Assembly: GCA_942490855.1 (NCBI GenBank)
Contig: CALNYS010000004.1
Location: 620,001-684,000, forward strand
Origin: CALNYS01 sp942490855
Lineage (GTDB): Bacteria > Planctomycetota > Phycisphaerae > Phycisphaerales > UBA1924
Length of the DNA stretch: 64,000 nucleotides
Direction of reading: 5' to 3'
Shown: one piece after another, positions 43,505-52,156 of the stretch
How positions within the stretch are numbered: the stretch's first letter is position 1
How the letters are laid out: every line of letters starts with the position of its first letter
Notes under the pieces: model-generated
Database searches by the model: none
What the model was told of the DNA's origin: nothing
The model's input: only the letters and a program-made list of their open reading frames with translations
Translations under genes and position numbers: made by a program

Positions 43505-44143
43505 ATGACCAGAGTGACGCTGATGGCGATGGTTGCGTTTTGCGCGGCGGGCGTAGCGGTGGAGGCGGGCGCGGAGATCCGTGTCGAGATCACGGGGACG
43601 GTCCTCGACACGGCGACCGGCGGCGCGCTCGACAACTCGGACTTCGCGATGGGGAGCACCGTTTCGCTGACGTACCTGTTCGATGAGACGGTGGCGAACG
43701 CCGGCAACAACGAGTTCGGTTCGTACGGGGGGGCGCTGCTCTCGGCGACGATCTCCACCGCGACGGGCGTGATCCACGCCGGCGGGCTGCTGACGCACGT
43801 GTTCAACTCGAACACCGATCAGCTCGGCGCCGCGTTCGACTCGTCGGACGCGGACGTGCTGACGAGCGACATCAACGGGCACGATCTTCAGTTCGCGCTG
43901 CACTTCTTTGACTTCGACGGCATGTCGCTTGATTCGTCGTCGCTCGCGGACGCCCTGACGCACGACCGGCTGTCCGGGTTTAGCAACAGCCTGCTCGATG
44001 TCACCGAAACCACGGGCGACTTCAGCGTGACCGTCGGGCTTGATCGCGCGACGCTTGTGGTGACGGACGTGCCGGCGCCGGGGGCGGTTGGATTGGTTGC
44101 GTGCGCTGGTGTGTGCGCGTCGCGCCGGCGGCGGTCCTGCTGA
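43505..44143 (+). CDS. PEP-CTERM-like exported protein
   Basis: ATG 43505 follows a strong GAGGAG Shine-Dalgarno and yields 212 residues. A signal peptide (LMAMVAFCAAGVAVEAGAE) is followed by a beta-rich domain with many Asp, Ser and Gly residues (NSNTDQLGAAFDSSDADV). The end, VPAPGAVGLVACAGVCASRRRRSC, matches the PEP-CTERM layout (a proline motif, a short hydrophobic stretch, an arginine cluster) in a VPAPGA variant. It would be anchored and released by an exosortase at the cell surface. TACACA lies shortly upstream of the Shine-Dalgarno. The exact role is unknown. Confidence 0.8.
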   Translation: MTRVTLMAMVAFCAAGVAVEAGAEIRVEITGTVLDTATGGALDNSDFAMGSTVSLTYLFDETVANAGNNEFGSYGGALLSATISTATGVIHAGGLLTHVFNSNTDQLGAAFDSSDADVLTSDINGHDLQFALHFFDFDGMSLDSSSLADALTHDRLSGFSNSLLDVTETTGDFSVTVGLDRATLVVTDVPAPGAVGLVACAGVCASRRRRSC

Positions 44144-44214
44144 ATTGATTTGAGCGGTGAAACCGCGGGGCGGGCGCTCCCTCTTCACTTGTTTCGTCGC
44201 AGGCCGGTAGATGG

Positions 44215-44257
44215 GGGAGCCCTCACCCCGGTCCTCTCCCCGGGGGAGAGGGGGCGG
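44215..44257 (-). repeat. 3'-end hairpin element, copy B
   Basis: A 43-base element identical to copy C at all but one position, lying directly behind the stop of the minus-strand gene at 44259. Read in gene direction it is a CCCTCTCCC/GGGAGAGG-type hairpin followed by a CCGGGGTGAGGGCTCCC tail. Confidence 0.8.
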
Positions 44258-44258
44258 A

Positions 44259-44816
44259 TCATGCGCGCATGAAGTGTTCGTTGAGGAGCTCGGCGACGCG
44301 CTGGGTGCAGGCGTCGGAGTGCGGGGTCAGCAGGTTGTGCTGGGCCCCGTCCTGGCACTGGATCTCGAGCTGGAGGAACGCGCGGCCGTTCTGGCTGGCG
44401 CGGCTCTGCGCGACGAGGATCTCGCGGACGTTGTCGCGGGCGAGCTCGGTCTGCTTGACGCCGCGGAGGCCCTTTTTGCTGATGAGCAGCGTGTCGCCGA
44501 CGACGTCGAAGATGATGCGCAGTCGGGCGAGGTGGATCGCGTAGAGCGCCACGCCGATGCCGATGAGCGTGTGCGGGATCAGGAGCAGGAACGCCCACGG
44601 CGGGATCGAGTTCGAGCCTGAGCCCTGCGCGCCCTGGGCGGTCCCGTTCGTGAACAGGCTTCCCACCATCACGACCCAGAAGAGGAGAACGATCGCGTTC
44701 CAGAACGTCGCGAAGATGAGCATGAACGCTCGGTGGGTCGAGTAGAACGGGAGCGGCAGCACGTCGATGGAGACGCCGTGGACGGTTTCCTCGAAGCGGA
44801 ACGCGGGTTTGCTCAT
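44259..44816 (-). CDS. Membrane hypothetical protein between two direct repeats
   Basis: ATG 44816 gives 185 residues with two hydrophobic segments (about residues 31-53, LIFATFWNAIVLLFWVVMVG, and 74-95, FLLLIPHTLIGIGVALYAIH), then a soluble region that looks PH-like (DVVGDTLLISKKGLRGVKQ, FLQLEIQCQDGAQ). This layout is similar in outline to the gene at 3105-3644. Function unknown. It is bracketed by near-identical 43-base elements (B behind its stop, C ahead of its start). CATAAT lies seven bases before its ATG, so a leaderless message is possible. Confidence 0.7.
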   Translation of the reverse strand: MSKPAFRFEETVHGVSIDVLPLPFYSTHRAFMLIFATFWNAIVLLFWVVMVGSLFTNGTAQGAQGSGSNSIPPWAFLLLIPHTLIGIGVALYAIHLARLRIIFDVVGDTLLISKKGLRGVKQTELARDNVREILVAQSRASQNGRAFLQLEIQCQDGAQHNLLTPHSDACTQRVAELLNEHFMRA

Positions 44817-44864
44817 CCGTGTGATTATGCCCGAAAGCAGGACCACACACGGGAGCGAAGGGAC

Positions 44865-44907
44865 GGGAGCCCTCACCCCGGCCCTCTCCCCGGGGGAGAG
44901 GGGGCGG
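44865..44907 (-). repeat. 3'-end hairpin element, copy C
   Basis: Nearly identical to copy B (42 of 43 positions) and lies 21 bases behind the rho stop on the minus strand. Together B and C form a direct repeat about 650 bases apart around one gene. Confidence 0.8.
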
Positions 44908-44928
44908 GAGGCTGACGCGCTCGGCGTG

Positions 44929-46065
44929 TTAACCGCCGGCGGTGGCGGTGACGAGTTCTTCGTTGGTCTCGAATCGCTTGAGCGCGGCGAGGAGGCGTTC
45001 GACCTGCTCGTGGGGCGGCATGTTGAGGAGGCGTCGGCGGAGGGCGGTGGTCGCCTTGACCGCGATGGGGTCCATCAGCAGCTCTTCCTTGCGGGTGCCG
45101 GACTGGGCGAGGTTGATGGCGGGGAAGAGGCGGCGCTCGGCGATCTTGCGATCGAGGATGAGCTCCATGTTTCCTGAGCCCTTGAACTCTTCGAAGATGA
45201 CCTGGTCGCCGCGGGAGCCGGTGTCGACGAGGCACGTCGCGATGACGGTGAGGGAGCCGCCTTCTTCCGCGTTGCGGGCGGCGCCGAAGATCTGCCGGGG
45301 GATCTGGAGGGCGCCGGAGTCGATGCCGCCGGTGAGGGTGCGCCCGGTGTTGGCGTGCTTGGCGGAGGAGTTGAAGGCGCGTCCGATGCGGGTGAGTGAG
45401 TCGAGGAGGATCACGACGTCCTTGCCGGCTTCGACCATGCGCTTGGAGCGTTCGAGCATGGCGGTGGCGACGGCGATGTGCCTGGCGATGTCGTGGTCGT
45501 TGCTCGACGCGATGACCTCGCAGGGGACGGAGCGCCGGAAGTCGGTGACTTCTTCGGGGCGTTCGTCAACGAGGAGCGCGTAGACCTCGAGGTCGGGGTG
45601 GTTGTGCTTGAGGGCGTTGGCGATGTCTTTGAGGAGCGTCGTCTTGCCGACCTTGGGGGGCGAGACGATGAGGCCGCGCTGGCCCTTGCCGAGGGGGCAG
45701 AAGAGATCGATCAGCCGGCACGAGGGCGGGCAGGCCGGGTGCTCGAGCGCGAGCATCGGCTGGGGGTCGATGACGGTGAGCTCTTCGAAGGGCTTGCGCG
45801 CGGCGAGGTCGTCGGGCTCCATGCCCTCGATCTCGATGACGCGGTCCACGACGGGCCTGGAGGGCTTGGGGCCGCCCTTGCGGCGCCTCGGCTTGCGCTG
45901 CACGACCTCGACGGTGATGCTTTGACCGTGGCGCAGGGGGTAGGAATCGGCGAGCGCGATGGGGACGAACGGGTCGTCGGGGCTTTCGAGGAAGCCGTCT
46001 TTGAACTGGCGGACGCGGCCTTCGGCGCGCGCGGGCCATTCGAGGATGCCTGAGACTGTGGTCAT
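44929..46065 (-). CDS. rho: Transcription termination factor Rho
   Basis: The 378-residue hexameric helicase ends transcription of untranslated RNA. A cold-shock-like RNA-binding domain (about residues 1-80, LEWPARAEGRVRQFKDGF) precedes the RecA-type ATPase with Walker A SPPKVGKTTLL, Walker B VVILLDSLTR, and the Q-loop ATARHIA-type block near NDHDIARHIAVA. It is shorter than E. coli Rho (419) because the N-terminal helical bundle is missing from ATG 46065; the frame is open to 46197 but the extra 44 residues are low in conservation. Copy C lies behind its stop. Confidence 0.94.
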   Translation of the reverse strand: MTTVSGILEWPARAEGRVRQFKDGFLESPDDPFVPIALADSYPLRHGQSITVEVVQRKPRRRKGGPKPSRPVVDRVIEIEGMEPDDLAARKPFEELTVIDPQPMLALEHPACPPSCRLIDLFCPLGKGQRGLIVSPPKVGKTTLLKDIANALKHNHPDLEVYALLVDERPEEVTDFRRSVPCEVIASSNDHDIARHIAVATAMLERSKRMVEAGKDVVILLDSLTRIGRAFNSSAKHANTGRTLTGGIDSGALQIPRQIFGAARNAEEGGSLTVIATCLVDTGSRGDQVIFEEFKGSGNMELILDRKIAERRLFPAINLAQSGTRKEELLMDPIAVKATTALRRRLLNMPPHEQVERLLAALKRFETNEELVTATAGG

Positions 46066-46366
46066 CGGGTCAGGTCGATCGCTTGGATGTGGAGCGTGAC
46101 ACGCGGGCCCGCCGGACATCGGCTGGGCCTCGGGATCGCCGGTAGGGCGGCGAGGACGCTTGGGTGACATCGGAGCATCGGCGGGGCGTGGTGTCAAGCG
46201 CTACAGGCGTGGGGAGCGCCCTGCGGCGCGGGGTGAGAATCTTATGGGACGCGCCGGACTGGTCGGCGGCGGGGCCCTCGTGGGCGGGCGGATGGGCTAT
46301 GATCGTCGCCTTCCGACGGAGTGTTGGAAGGTTTTTGTTCGCAATTGGTGAGGACGCGACCCGGAC
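46066..46366. other. 301-bp gap between divergent rho and ptsI
   Basis: No coding region could be supported. It should hold the two promoters; TATGAT at 46298-46303 is a fair -10 on the plus strand. A hairpin with a T-run lies just before the ptsI start. No tRNA or riboswitch-like structure was recognised. Confidence 0.5.
46309..46336 (+). terminator. Terminator-like hairpin before ptsI
   Basis: CCTTCC pairs with GGAAGG (the stem may extend by two weaker pairs) and is followed by TTTTT at 46332-46336, 30 bases before GTG 46367. It could be a 5' attenuator or a terminator against readthrough. A TATGAT box only five bases upstream makes the purpose uncertain. Confidence 0.35.
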
Positions 46367-48118
46367 GTGGAAACGCTACGCGGCATCCCGGTATCTCCTG
46401 GCGTCGCGATCGGTCGCGTGTTCGCGCTCGACGACGTGCGCCGTCGGATCCCGCGTCGCAAGGTGTCCGAGAAGCAGTCGCGGGCGGAGCTGTCGCGGTT
46501 CGAGGACGCGCTGGCGACGTCGATCGCGGAGTTGCAGTCGCAGCGCGAGCGGACGGCGATGGAGCTGGGCGACGAGGCCGCGAAGATCTTCGCGTTCCAC
46601 CTCGGGATGCTGTCGGACCCGAACCTGATCGAGCCGATCCGCGCGCGGATCACGGACGAGCGGGTGACGGCTGAGTACGCGGTGTCGCAGCAGTTCAAGG
46701 AGCTGGCCGAGCGGTTCCAGAACATGGGCGACGCGGCGTTCGCGACGAAGGTGGACGACGTGTGGGACCTGGACCGTCGCCTGCTGGGGCGGCTGATCGG
46801 GGAGCACCGCGGGCGGATGGACGCGCTGACGGAGGCGGGCGTGGTGATCGCGCCGGAGCTGACGCCGAGCCAGACGGCGGGGTTCGACCGCTCGAAGGTG
46901 CGCGGGTTCGCGACGGACACCGGCGGTCGGACGAGCCACACGGCGATCCTGGCGCGGGCGCTGGGGATCCCGGCGGTGGTGGGGCTCGAGCGGTTGTCGC
47001 TCAAGGCCGCGGACGGCGACCCGGTGATCGTCGACGGCGACAAGGGTGTGGTGATCCTGCACCCGGACGACGAGACGATCGCGCAGTACGAGGCGTATTC
47101 CCTTCGCATGCAGGAGTTTCGGCGCTCGCTCGACGAGGCCGTGGAGCTGCCTGCGCAGACGCTCGACGGGGTGCGGGTGCACGTGTACGGGAACATCGAG
47201 TTCCCGGACGAGGCGGCGAAGGTCGTCGCGCTGGGCGGGGACGGGGTGGGGCTCTTCCGCTCGGAGTTCCTCCACCTGCGCGCCGGGCGGCAGCCGACCG
47301 AGGACGAGCATTTCGAGGCGTACCGGGAGGCGGTCGAGGCGCTGGGCGGGCGTCCGCTGACGATCCGCACGCTGGACCTGGGTTCGGACAAGCAGGCGCA
47401 GGGGGCGCCCCCGGAGCGGAACCCGGCGCTGGGTCGCCGGAGCATCCGCCAGTCGCTGCAGGAGATCGCGACGTTCCGGGTGCAGCTGCGCGCGGCGTTG
47501 CGTGCGTCGGCGCTGGGGCCCGTGCGGATCATGTTCCCGCTGGTGACGAACGTGCTCGAGCAGCGCCAGGCGCGGATGATCGTCGAGGACGTCAAAGAGG
47601 ACCTCGCGGACGACGGGGTCCCGTTCGACGCGAAGACGCCGATCGGGATGATGATGGAGACCCCGGCGGCGGCCCTGATGGCGACGACGTTCGCGAAGGA
47701 GGTCGATTTCTTCTCGATCGGGACGAACGACCTCGTGCAGTACACGCTGGCGGTGGACCGGACGAACGAGCACGTGGCGAGTCTGTACTCGGCGGCTCAC
47801 CCGGCGGTGCTGCGGCTGATCAAGGAGATCGTGCGGGCGGGGTCCCGTCGGGATCTCCCGGTGTCGATCTGCGGTGAGGCGGCGGGGGATATTGAGTACA
47901 CGATGTTGCTCATCGGGCTGGGTCTGCGTAGCCTCTCTGTAACGCCGAGTCTGATCCCGACCGTCAAGCGGGTGATACGGAGCGTCGATGTAACGATGTG
48001 CGAGCGGGTTGCCCGAAAGGTCGGCTCCTTCGATTCCGAGCGTCAGGTGTCCGCGTATATGCGGGACCAGACGCGGGCAATCATTCCGGAAGTGTTCGGC
48101 GGGCGTCCCGCCGAGTAA
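46367..48118 (+). CDS. ptsI: Phosphoenolpyruvate-protein phosphotransferase (PTS enzyme I)
   Basis: The 583-residue product takes phosphate from PEP and passes it to HPr. Phospho-His lies near residue 190 in GGRTSHTAILARALG. PEP-binding blocks follow: FRSEFLHLRAGRQPTEDE, then IMFPLVTNVLEQ and MMMETPAAALM, and the closing DFFSIGTNDLVQYT and CGEAAGD motifs are intact. Length is normal. GTG 46367 has no clear Shine-Dalgarno. No HPr or EII gene is nearby; the protein may serve in a regulatory PTS. Identification of the family is firm. Confidence 0.94.
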   Translation: METLRGIPVSPGVAIGRVFALDDVRRRIPRRKVSEKQSRAELSRFEDALATSIAELQSQRERTAMELGDEAAKIFAFHLGMLSDPNLIEPIRARITDERVTAEYAVSQQFKELAERFQNMGDAAFATKVDDVWDLDRRLLGRLIGEHRGRMDALTEAGVVIAPELTPSQTAGFDRSKVRGFATDTGGRTSHTAILARALGIPAVVGLERLSLKAADGDPVIVDGDKGVVILHPDDETIAQYEAYSLRMQEFRRSLDEAVELPAQTLDGVRVHVYGNIEFPDEAAKVVALGGDGVGLFRSEFLHLRAGRQPTEDEHFEAYREAVEALGGRPLTIRTLDLGSDKQAQGAPPERNPALGRRSIRQSLQEIATFRVQLRAALRASALGPVRIMFPLVTNVLEQRQARMIVEDVKEDLADDGVPFDAKTPIGMMMETPAAALMATTFAKEVDFFSIGTNDLVQYTLAVDRTNEHVASLYSAAHPAVLRLIKEIVRAGSRRDLPVSICGEAAGDIEYTMLLIGLGLRSLSVTPSLIPTVKRVIRSVDVTMCERVARKVGSFDSERQVSAYMRDQTRAIIPEVFGGRPAE

Positions 48119-48427
48119 GAACGAGCCGTTTCGAATCAGCGTGTAAAGAGCTGATATCAATAAGGTTCAACCTCTCTTCCGGCGACGGAACTCCGGCCCG
48201 AGGGACCCACGCGGTCCTCTGCCGGCGGCGGTGCGGTTGGCGACCGACAGGGTCGATCCCCCCTCTCCTCTCACAGGGATGGAGGCGGCGGATCCCCGGG
48301 CGGGCGCGGGCGGCGCGGGCGTCTCGGCACCAAGCGGGCCTCACGCGGGGAGCCCGGGCGAAGGCCCTGGCGGCCGGCTACGACGAGGGTTGAGACCTCG
48401 CCGGCGCCCCCAGAGAAAGTGACAACC
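48119..48427. other. 309-bp leader between ptsI and the RNase E/G gene
   Basis: No open reading frame with coding character is visible. It probably holds the RNase gene's promoter (an AT-richer stretch at 48135-48170 includes TATCAA) and a long, GC-rich 5' UTR. RNase E genes elsewhere are autoregulated through long leaders. No specific structure was confirmed. Confidence 0.5.
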
Positions 48428-50935
48428 GTGGCCAAGAGCCAGATGCTTATTAACTACGTCCCCGGGGACGAATGCCGGGTCGCGATCATCCGCGACGGGC
48501 GACTCGAAGAATTCTTTGCCGAGCGGATGAACGCCTCGAGCGCGGTGGGCAACATCGCGGTGGGGCGTGTGACCAACGTGGAGTCCGCGATCCAGGCGGC
48601 GTTCATCGACTTCGGTCACGAGCAGAACGGGTTCCTGCACATCACGGACCTGCACCCTCGGTACTTCCCGGGCGAGGACGAGGAGGCGACGGAGCGGGTG
48701 GGCAAGAAGACCCCGCGTCGCGAGCGCCCGCCGATCCAGCGCGCCCTGAAGAAGGGGCAGGAGGTCGTCGTGCAGGTGATCAAGGAGGGGATCGGGACCA
48801 AGGGCCCGACGCTCTCCTCGTACCTGTCGATCCCCGGTCGCTTCCTCGTGATGATGCCGGACATGGACAAGGTGGGCGTGTCGCGGAAGGTCGAAGACGA
48901 CGATCAGCGGCGCGAGATGCGGAAGATCCTCGACCAGCTCGAGCTGCCCGAGGGCTTCGGCTTCATCCTGCGCACGGCGGGGATGGGTCGGAACAAGACG
49001 GAGCTCAAGCGCGACCTGGCGTACCTCCAGCGCCTGTGGCGCGACATGGAGACACGGCGCAAGCAGGGCCGGGCGCCGCGACTGCTCTACGCCGAGAGCG
49101 ACCTGCTGGTGCGGACGCTGCGGGACGTGCTCTCGAGCGAGATCGACGAGGTGATCATCGATCACCCGACGGCGCTCAAGCGGGCGGCGAACTTCATGAA
49201 GATCGTCTCGCCTCGCACGAGCGTGAAGCTGCTGCACTTTGATCGCGACGCGCCGATCTTCCACGCGTTCGGCGTGGAGGAGCAGATCGAGCTGATGCAC
49301 GCCCGCGACGTGCCGCTCAAGAGCGGCGGTCGCCTGGTGATCGACGAGACCGAGGCGCTGGTGGCGGTCGACGTCAACAGCGGGAAGTCGCGTGCCGCGG
49401 GCGACGCCGAGACGAACGCGGTGCGGACGAACCTCGAGGCGGCCGACGAGATCTGCCGCCAGCTGAAGCTGCGCGACCTCGGGGGGCTGGTGGTGCTCGA
49501 CCTGATCGACATGCGCCACCGCTCGAACCGGACGAAGGTCGAGGCGCAGTTCAAAGAGAACTTCAAGCGCGACCGGGCCCGCACGAAGGTGCTCGCGATC
49601 AGCCAGCTTGGGCTGATGGAGCTGACGCGCCAGCGGATGCGCGGCAGCGTGCTCAACACGCAGTACACGGACTGCCCGACGTGCACCGGCTTCGGCAAGG
49701 TGCAGCGTCCGGGGTTTGTCGCGGCCGACGGGATGCGCGAACTCGCGTCGATCCTGCAGCACGAGCGGGTGCAGAAGGTTGAGATGGTCGTGTCGCCGCG
49801 GGTGGCGACGGAGTACCTCACCGGCAAGCGCCGCGCGATCGGACAGATGGAGCACCGCTCGGGCAAGACGGTCGAGATCCGGGTCAGCGAGACGATCCCG
49901 GTCGACCGCGTGACGTACTACGCGTACGACGAGCGCGGGGCGGACATCGCGATCGAGAAGCTCCCGACCCCCAAGCCGCCGGTCAACCTCAAGCCCTGGG
50001 ACGCGTCGATCGGTACGGGCGGCGAGGACGACTGGGCGTTCGACCCCCACGAGGAGACCTCGCAGCTTGAAGAAGCCGAGGCGGATCTGCTCGAGGAGGA
50101 AGAGGAGCTCATCGGCGACCTCATCAGCCAGGACGGCGATTTCGAGGACGACGAGAACGAAGACGGCGGGCGCAAGCGGAAGCGCCGTCGGCGTCGGCGT
50201 GGGCGCGGCTCGCGCTCGGACGACGAGGGCGGGGAGAGCGGCGAAGGCCGCGAGAGCCGCGAGAGCAACCAACAGGACGAGCGCTCCGAGGAGCCCCGGC
50301 GCGAGAGCGATCGCGACGGATCGGTCGACGAGGACGAAGAGGGCGGCAAGAAGCGCCGTCGTCGGCGTCGCGGCGGTCGTGGGCGTGGTCGCAAGGGCGC
50401 GGGCGAGGAATCGGGCGCTCCGCGCGAGGACGCGCCTGCCCCCGCTCGCACGGCCCGCGCCAGCGACGAGCCGGACGAGAAGCCCCGTTCACGCGGGCGG
50501 CGCAGCGCGCCGGCGGAGCGCGAGACTCCCCGGGCGGTGGTCGAATCCAAGCCGGCCCCGACCCCTGCGCCGAAGGCTGAGCCGGCGGCGAGCGGCGGCG
50601 GCGTGGTGCGCAAGGCGTGGGGCTTCGGCGTCGCGCCGACGCCCAAGAGCGAGCCGGTGAAGCCGGCCGCGGCGCCCGCGGCGCCCGTGAAGAAGACGAG
50701 CCGGCGTGCGTCGTCTCCGGCCCCGGCTACGGCTACGGCGAGCGAGGCGGCGCCCAAGCCGACCACAAAGAAAGCCACGCGGAAGAAGACGACCAAGGCC
50801 GCGGCGAAGCCCGCGACCAAGAAGACCGTGAGCAAGAAGCCCACGACGAAGAAGGTCGCCAAGAAGACCGCGGTGCGGAAGACGGCCAAGAAGACCACCA
50901 AGAAGCGCGTGAGCAAGGCGTCGAGCGCGGAGTGA
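48428..50935 (+). CDS. rne: Ribonuclease E/G with histone-H1-like C-terminal tail
   Basis: The 835-residue product (GTG 48428, AKSQMLINYVPGDECRV) has an S1 RNA-binding region (about 37-130, GRVTNVESAIQAAFIDFG), the RNase H-like and DNase I-like catalytic core with VDVNSGKS, and a zinc-link DCPTCTG near residue 417. After about residue 540 come acidic stretches (LEEAEADLLEEEEELI), arginine-rich RKRKRRRRRRGRGSR, and a final lysine-, alanine- and threonine-rich tail (KKATRKKTTKAAAKPATKK) like histone H1. The tail probably binds RNA or nucleic acid. It should process rRNA and start mRNA decay. A GTG at 48419 is an alternative start. Confidence 0.93.
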   Translation: MAKSQMLINYVPGDECRVAIIRDGRLEEFFAERMNASSAVGNIAVGRVTNVESAIQAAFIDFGHEQNGFLHITDLHPRYFPGEDEEATERVGKKTPRRERPPIQRALKKGQEVVVQVIKEGIGTKGPTLSSYLSIPGRFLVMMPDMDKVGVSRKVEDDDQRREMRKILDQLELPEGFGFILRTAGMGRNKTELKRDLAYLQRLWRDMETRRKQGRAPRLLYAESDLLVRTLRDVLSSEIDEVIIDHPTALKRAANFMKIVSPRTSVKLLHFDRDAPIFHAFGVEEQIELMHARDVPLKSGGRLVIDETEALVAVDVNSGKSRAAGDAETNAVRTNLEAADEICRQLKLRDLGGLVVLDLIDMRHRSNRTKVEAQFKENFKRDRARTKVLAISQLGLMELTRQRMRGSVLNTQYTDCPTCTGFGKVQRPGFVAADGMRELASILQHERVQKVEMVVSPRVATEYLTGKRRAIGQMEHRSGKTVEIRVSETIPVDRVTYYAYDERGADIAIEKLPTPKPPVNLKPWDASIGTGGEDDWAFDPHEETSQLEEAEADLLEEEEELIGDLISQDGDFEDDENEDGGRKRKRRRRRRGRGSRSDDEGGESGEGRESRESNQQDERSEEPRRESDRDGSVDEDEEGGKKRRRRRRGGRGRGRKGAGEESGAPREDAPAPARTARASDEPDEKPRSRGRRSAPAERETPRAVVESKPAPTPAPKAEPAASGGGVVRKAWGFGVAPTPKSEPVKPAAAPAAPVKKTSRRASSPAPATATASEAAPKPTTKKATRKKTTKAAAKPATKKTVSKKPTTKKVAKKTAVRKTAKKTTKKRVSKASSAE

Positions 50936-50962
50936 CCGCTCGGTCGCTCAGGAGACGTACGC

Positions 50963-52132
50963 GTGCGCAAGGTGCTCGTGTTGGGATCGACGGGTTCGAT
51001 CGGGCGTCAGACGCTTGATGTGATCGCGCGGTCGCCCGAGCGGTTCCGCGTCGTCGGCCTCGCCGCCGGGCGGCGCGGGGACGATCTCGCGGAGCAGGCG
51101 CGGCGTTTTGGCGTGCGCGATGTCGCGCTCGCGGACGACTCGTGCGCGTGCTCGGTCGATGGTTCGGTCCGTCGCGGCGTTGGCTCTGCCGAGGAACTCG
51201 TGCGCACGGTCGAGGCGGACATCGTCGTCGCGTCGATCGTCGGGTCCGCGGGTCTGGCTTCGACGCTGGCGGCGCTGGAACTCGGTCGCGACGTGGCGCT
51301 GGCGAACAAGGAAACGCTGGTGGCGGCCGGGGCGCTGGCGGTCGCGACCGCACAGAAGACCGGCGCGCGCCTGCTGCCGGTTGACAGCGAGCACTCCGGT
51401 GTCTGGCAGTGTCTGGAGGGGTGGCCCGCGCCGCCGCTTGTGGCCGCATCGAGCGTCCGCCGGGTCACGCTGACGGCCTCGGGCGGCGCCCTGCGTGGGG
51501 CGAGCGACGAGGCGTACTATCAGGCGGGGCCCGAGGAGGCTCTGGCGCATCCGACGTGGGACATGGGCGCGAAAGTGACCGTGGACTGCGCCACGCTGAT
51601 GAACAAGGCGCTGGAGCTGATCGAGGCGCACTGGCTCTTCGGCGTGCGCAACGACCGCCTAGGGGTGCTGATGCACCCGGAGTCGATCGTGCACGCGTCG
51701 GTGGAGATGGAGGACGGCTCGGTGCTGGCGCAGCTGGGGACGACGGACATGCGCACGGCGATCCAGGCGGCGCTGACGTGGCCTGAACGCGCCCCGGCGC
51801 CGGCCGAGCGCCTCGACCTCGCGGCGCTGGGATCGTTAACGTTCGCGCGACCGGACGAGGACCGCCATCTGGCCCTGCGTCTGGCGCGACGGGTGATCGA
51901 CGAGGGCGGCCTCAGCGGCGCGGTGCTCACGGCGGCGAACGAGGAAGCGGTCGGGGCGTTCCTCGACGGCCATCTCCCGCTGGGGCGTGTGCCCGAGTTG
52001 GCGGCGGCGGCGCTGGACGCGCTCGACACGTCTGGCGAACCGACCAGCCTCGATCGTGTGATGGAGGCGGATCGGGCCGCGCGCGAGTTTGTGGGGTCTG
52101 CTGTACACGCCGGGCGCGCCGCGGGCCGATGA
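50963..52132 (+). CDS. dxr: 1-deoxy-D-xylulose 5-phosphate reductoisomerase
   Basis: The 389-residue enzyme makes MEP from DXP with NADPH, the committed step of non-mevalonate isoprenoid synthesis. Motifs: VLGSTGSIGRQTLDVIA (NADPH loop), NKETLVAAG, then PVDSEHSGVWQCL, LTASGGALRG and the metal/substrate block TVDCATLMNKALELIEAH. GTG 50963 follows an AGGAGA Shine-Dalgarno. The next gene, rseP, is 24 bases downstream on the same strand, a pairing common in bacteria (dxr-rseP). Confidence 0.96.
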   Translation: MRKVLVLGSTGSIGRQTLDVIARSPERFRVVGLAAGRRGDDLAEQARRFGVRDVALADDSCACSVDGSVRRGVGSAEELVRTVEADIVVASIVGSAGLASTLAALELGRDVALANKETLVAAGALAVATAQKTGARLLPVDSEHSGVWQCLEGWPAPPLVAASSVRRVTLTASGGALRGASDEAYYQAGPEEALAHPTWDMGAKVTVDCATLMNKALELIEAHWLFGVRNDRLGVLMHPESIVHASVEMEDGSVLAQLGTTDMRTAIQAALTWPERAPAPAERLDLAALGSLTFARPDEDRHLALRLARRVIDEGGLSGAVLTAANEEAVGAFLDGHLPLGRVPELAAAALDALDTSGEPTSLDRVMEADRAAREFVGSAVHAGRAAGR

Positions 52133-52156
52133 TGCCGCAGCGAAGGAGCAACGATC

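Noticed and set aside
48081..48393. Short frames in the leader before the RNase E/G gene
   Set aside because: No Shine-Dalgarno or leaderless box and arginine-rich products; more likely untranslated.
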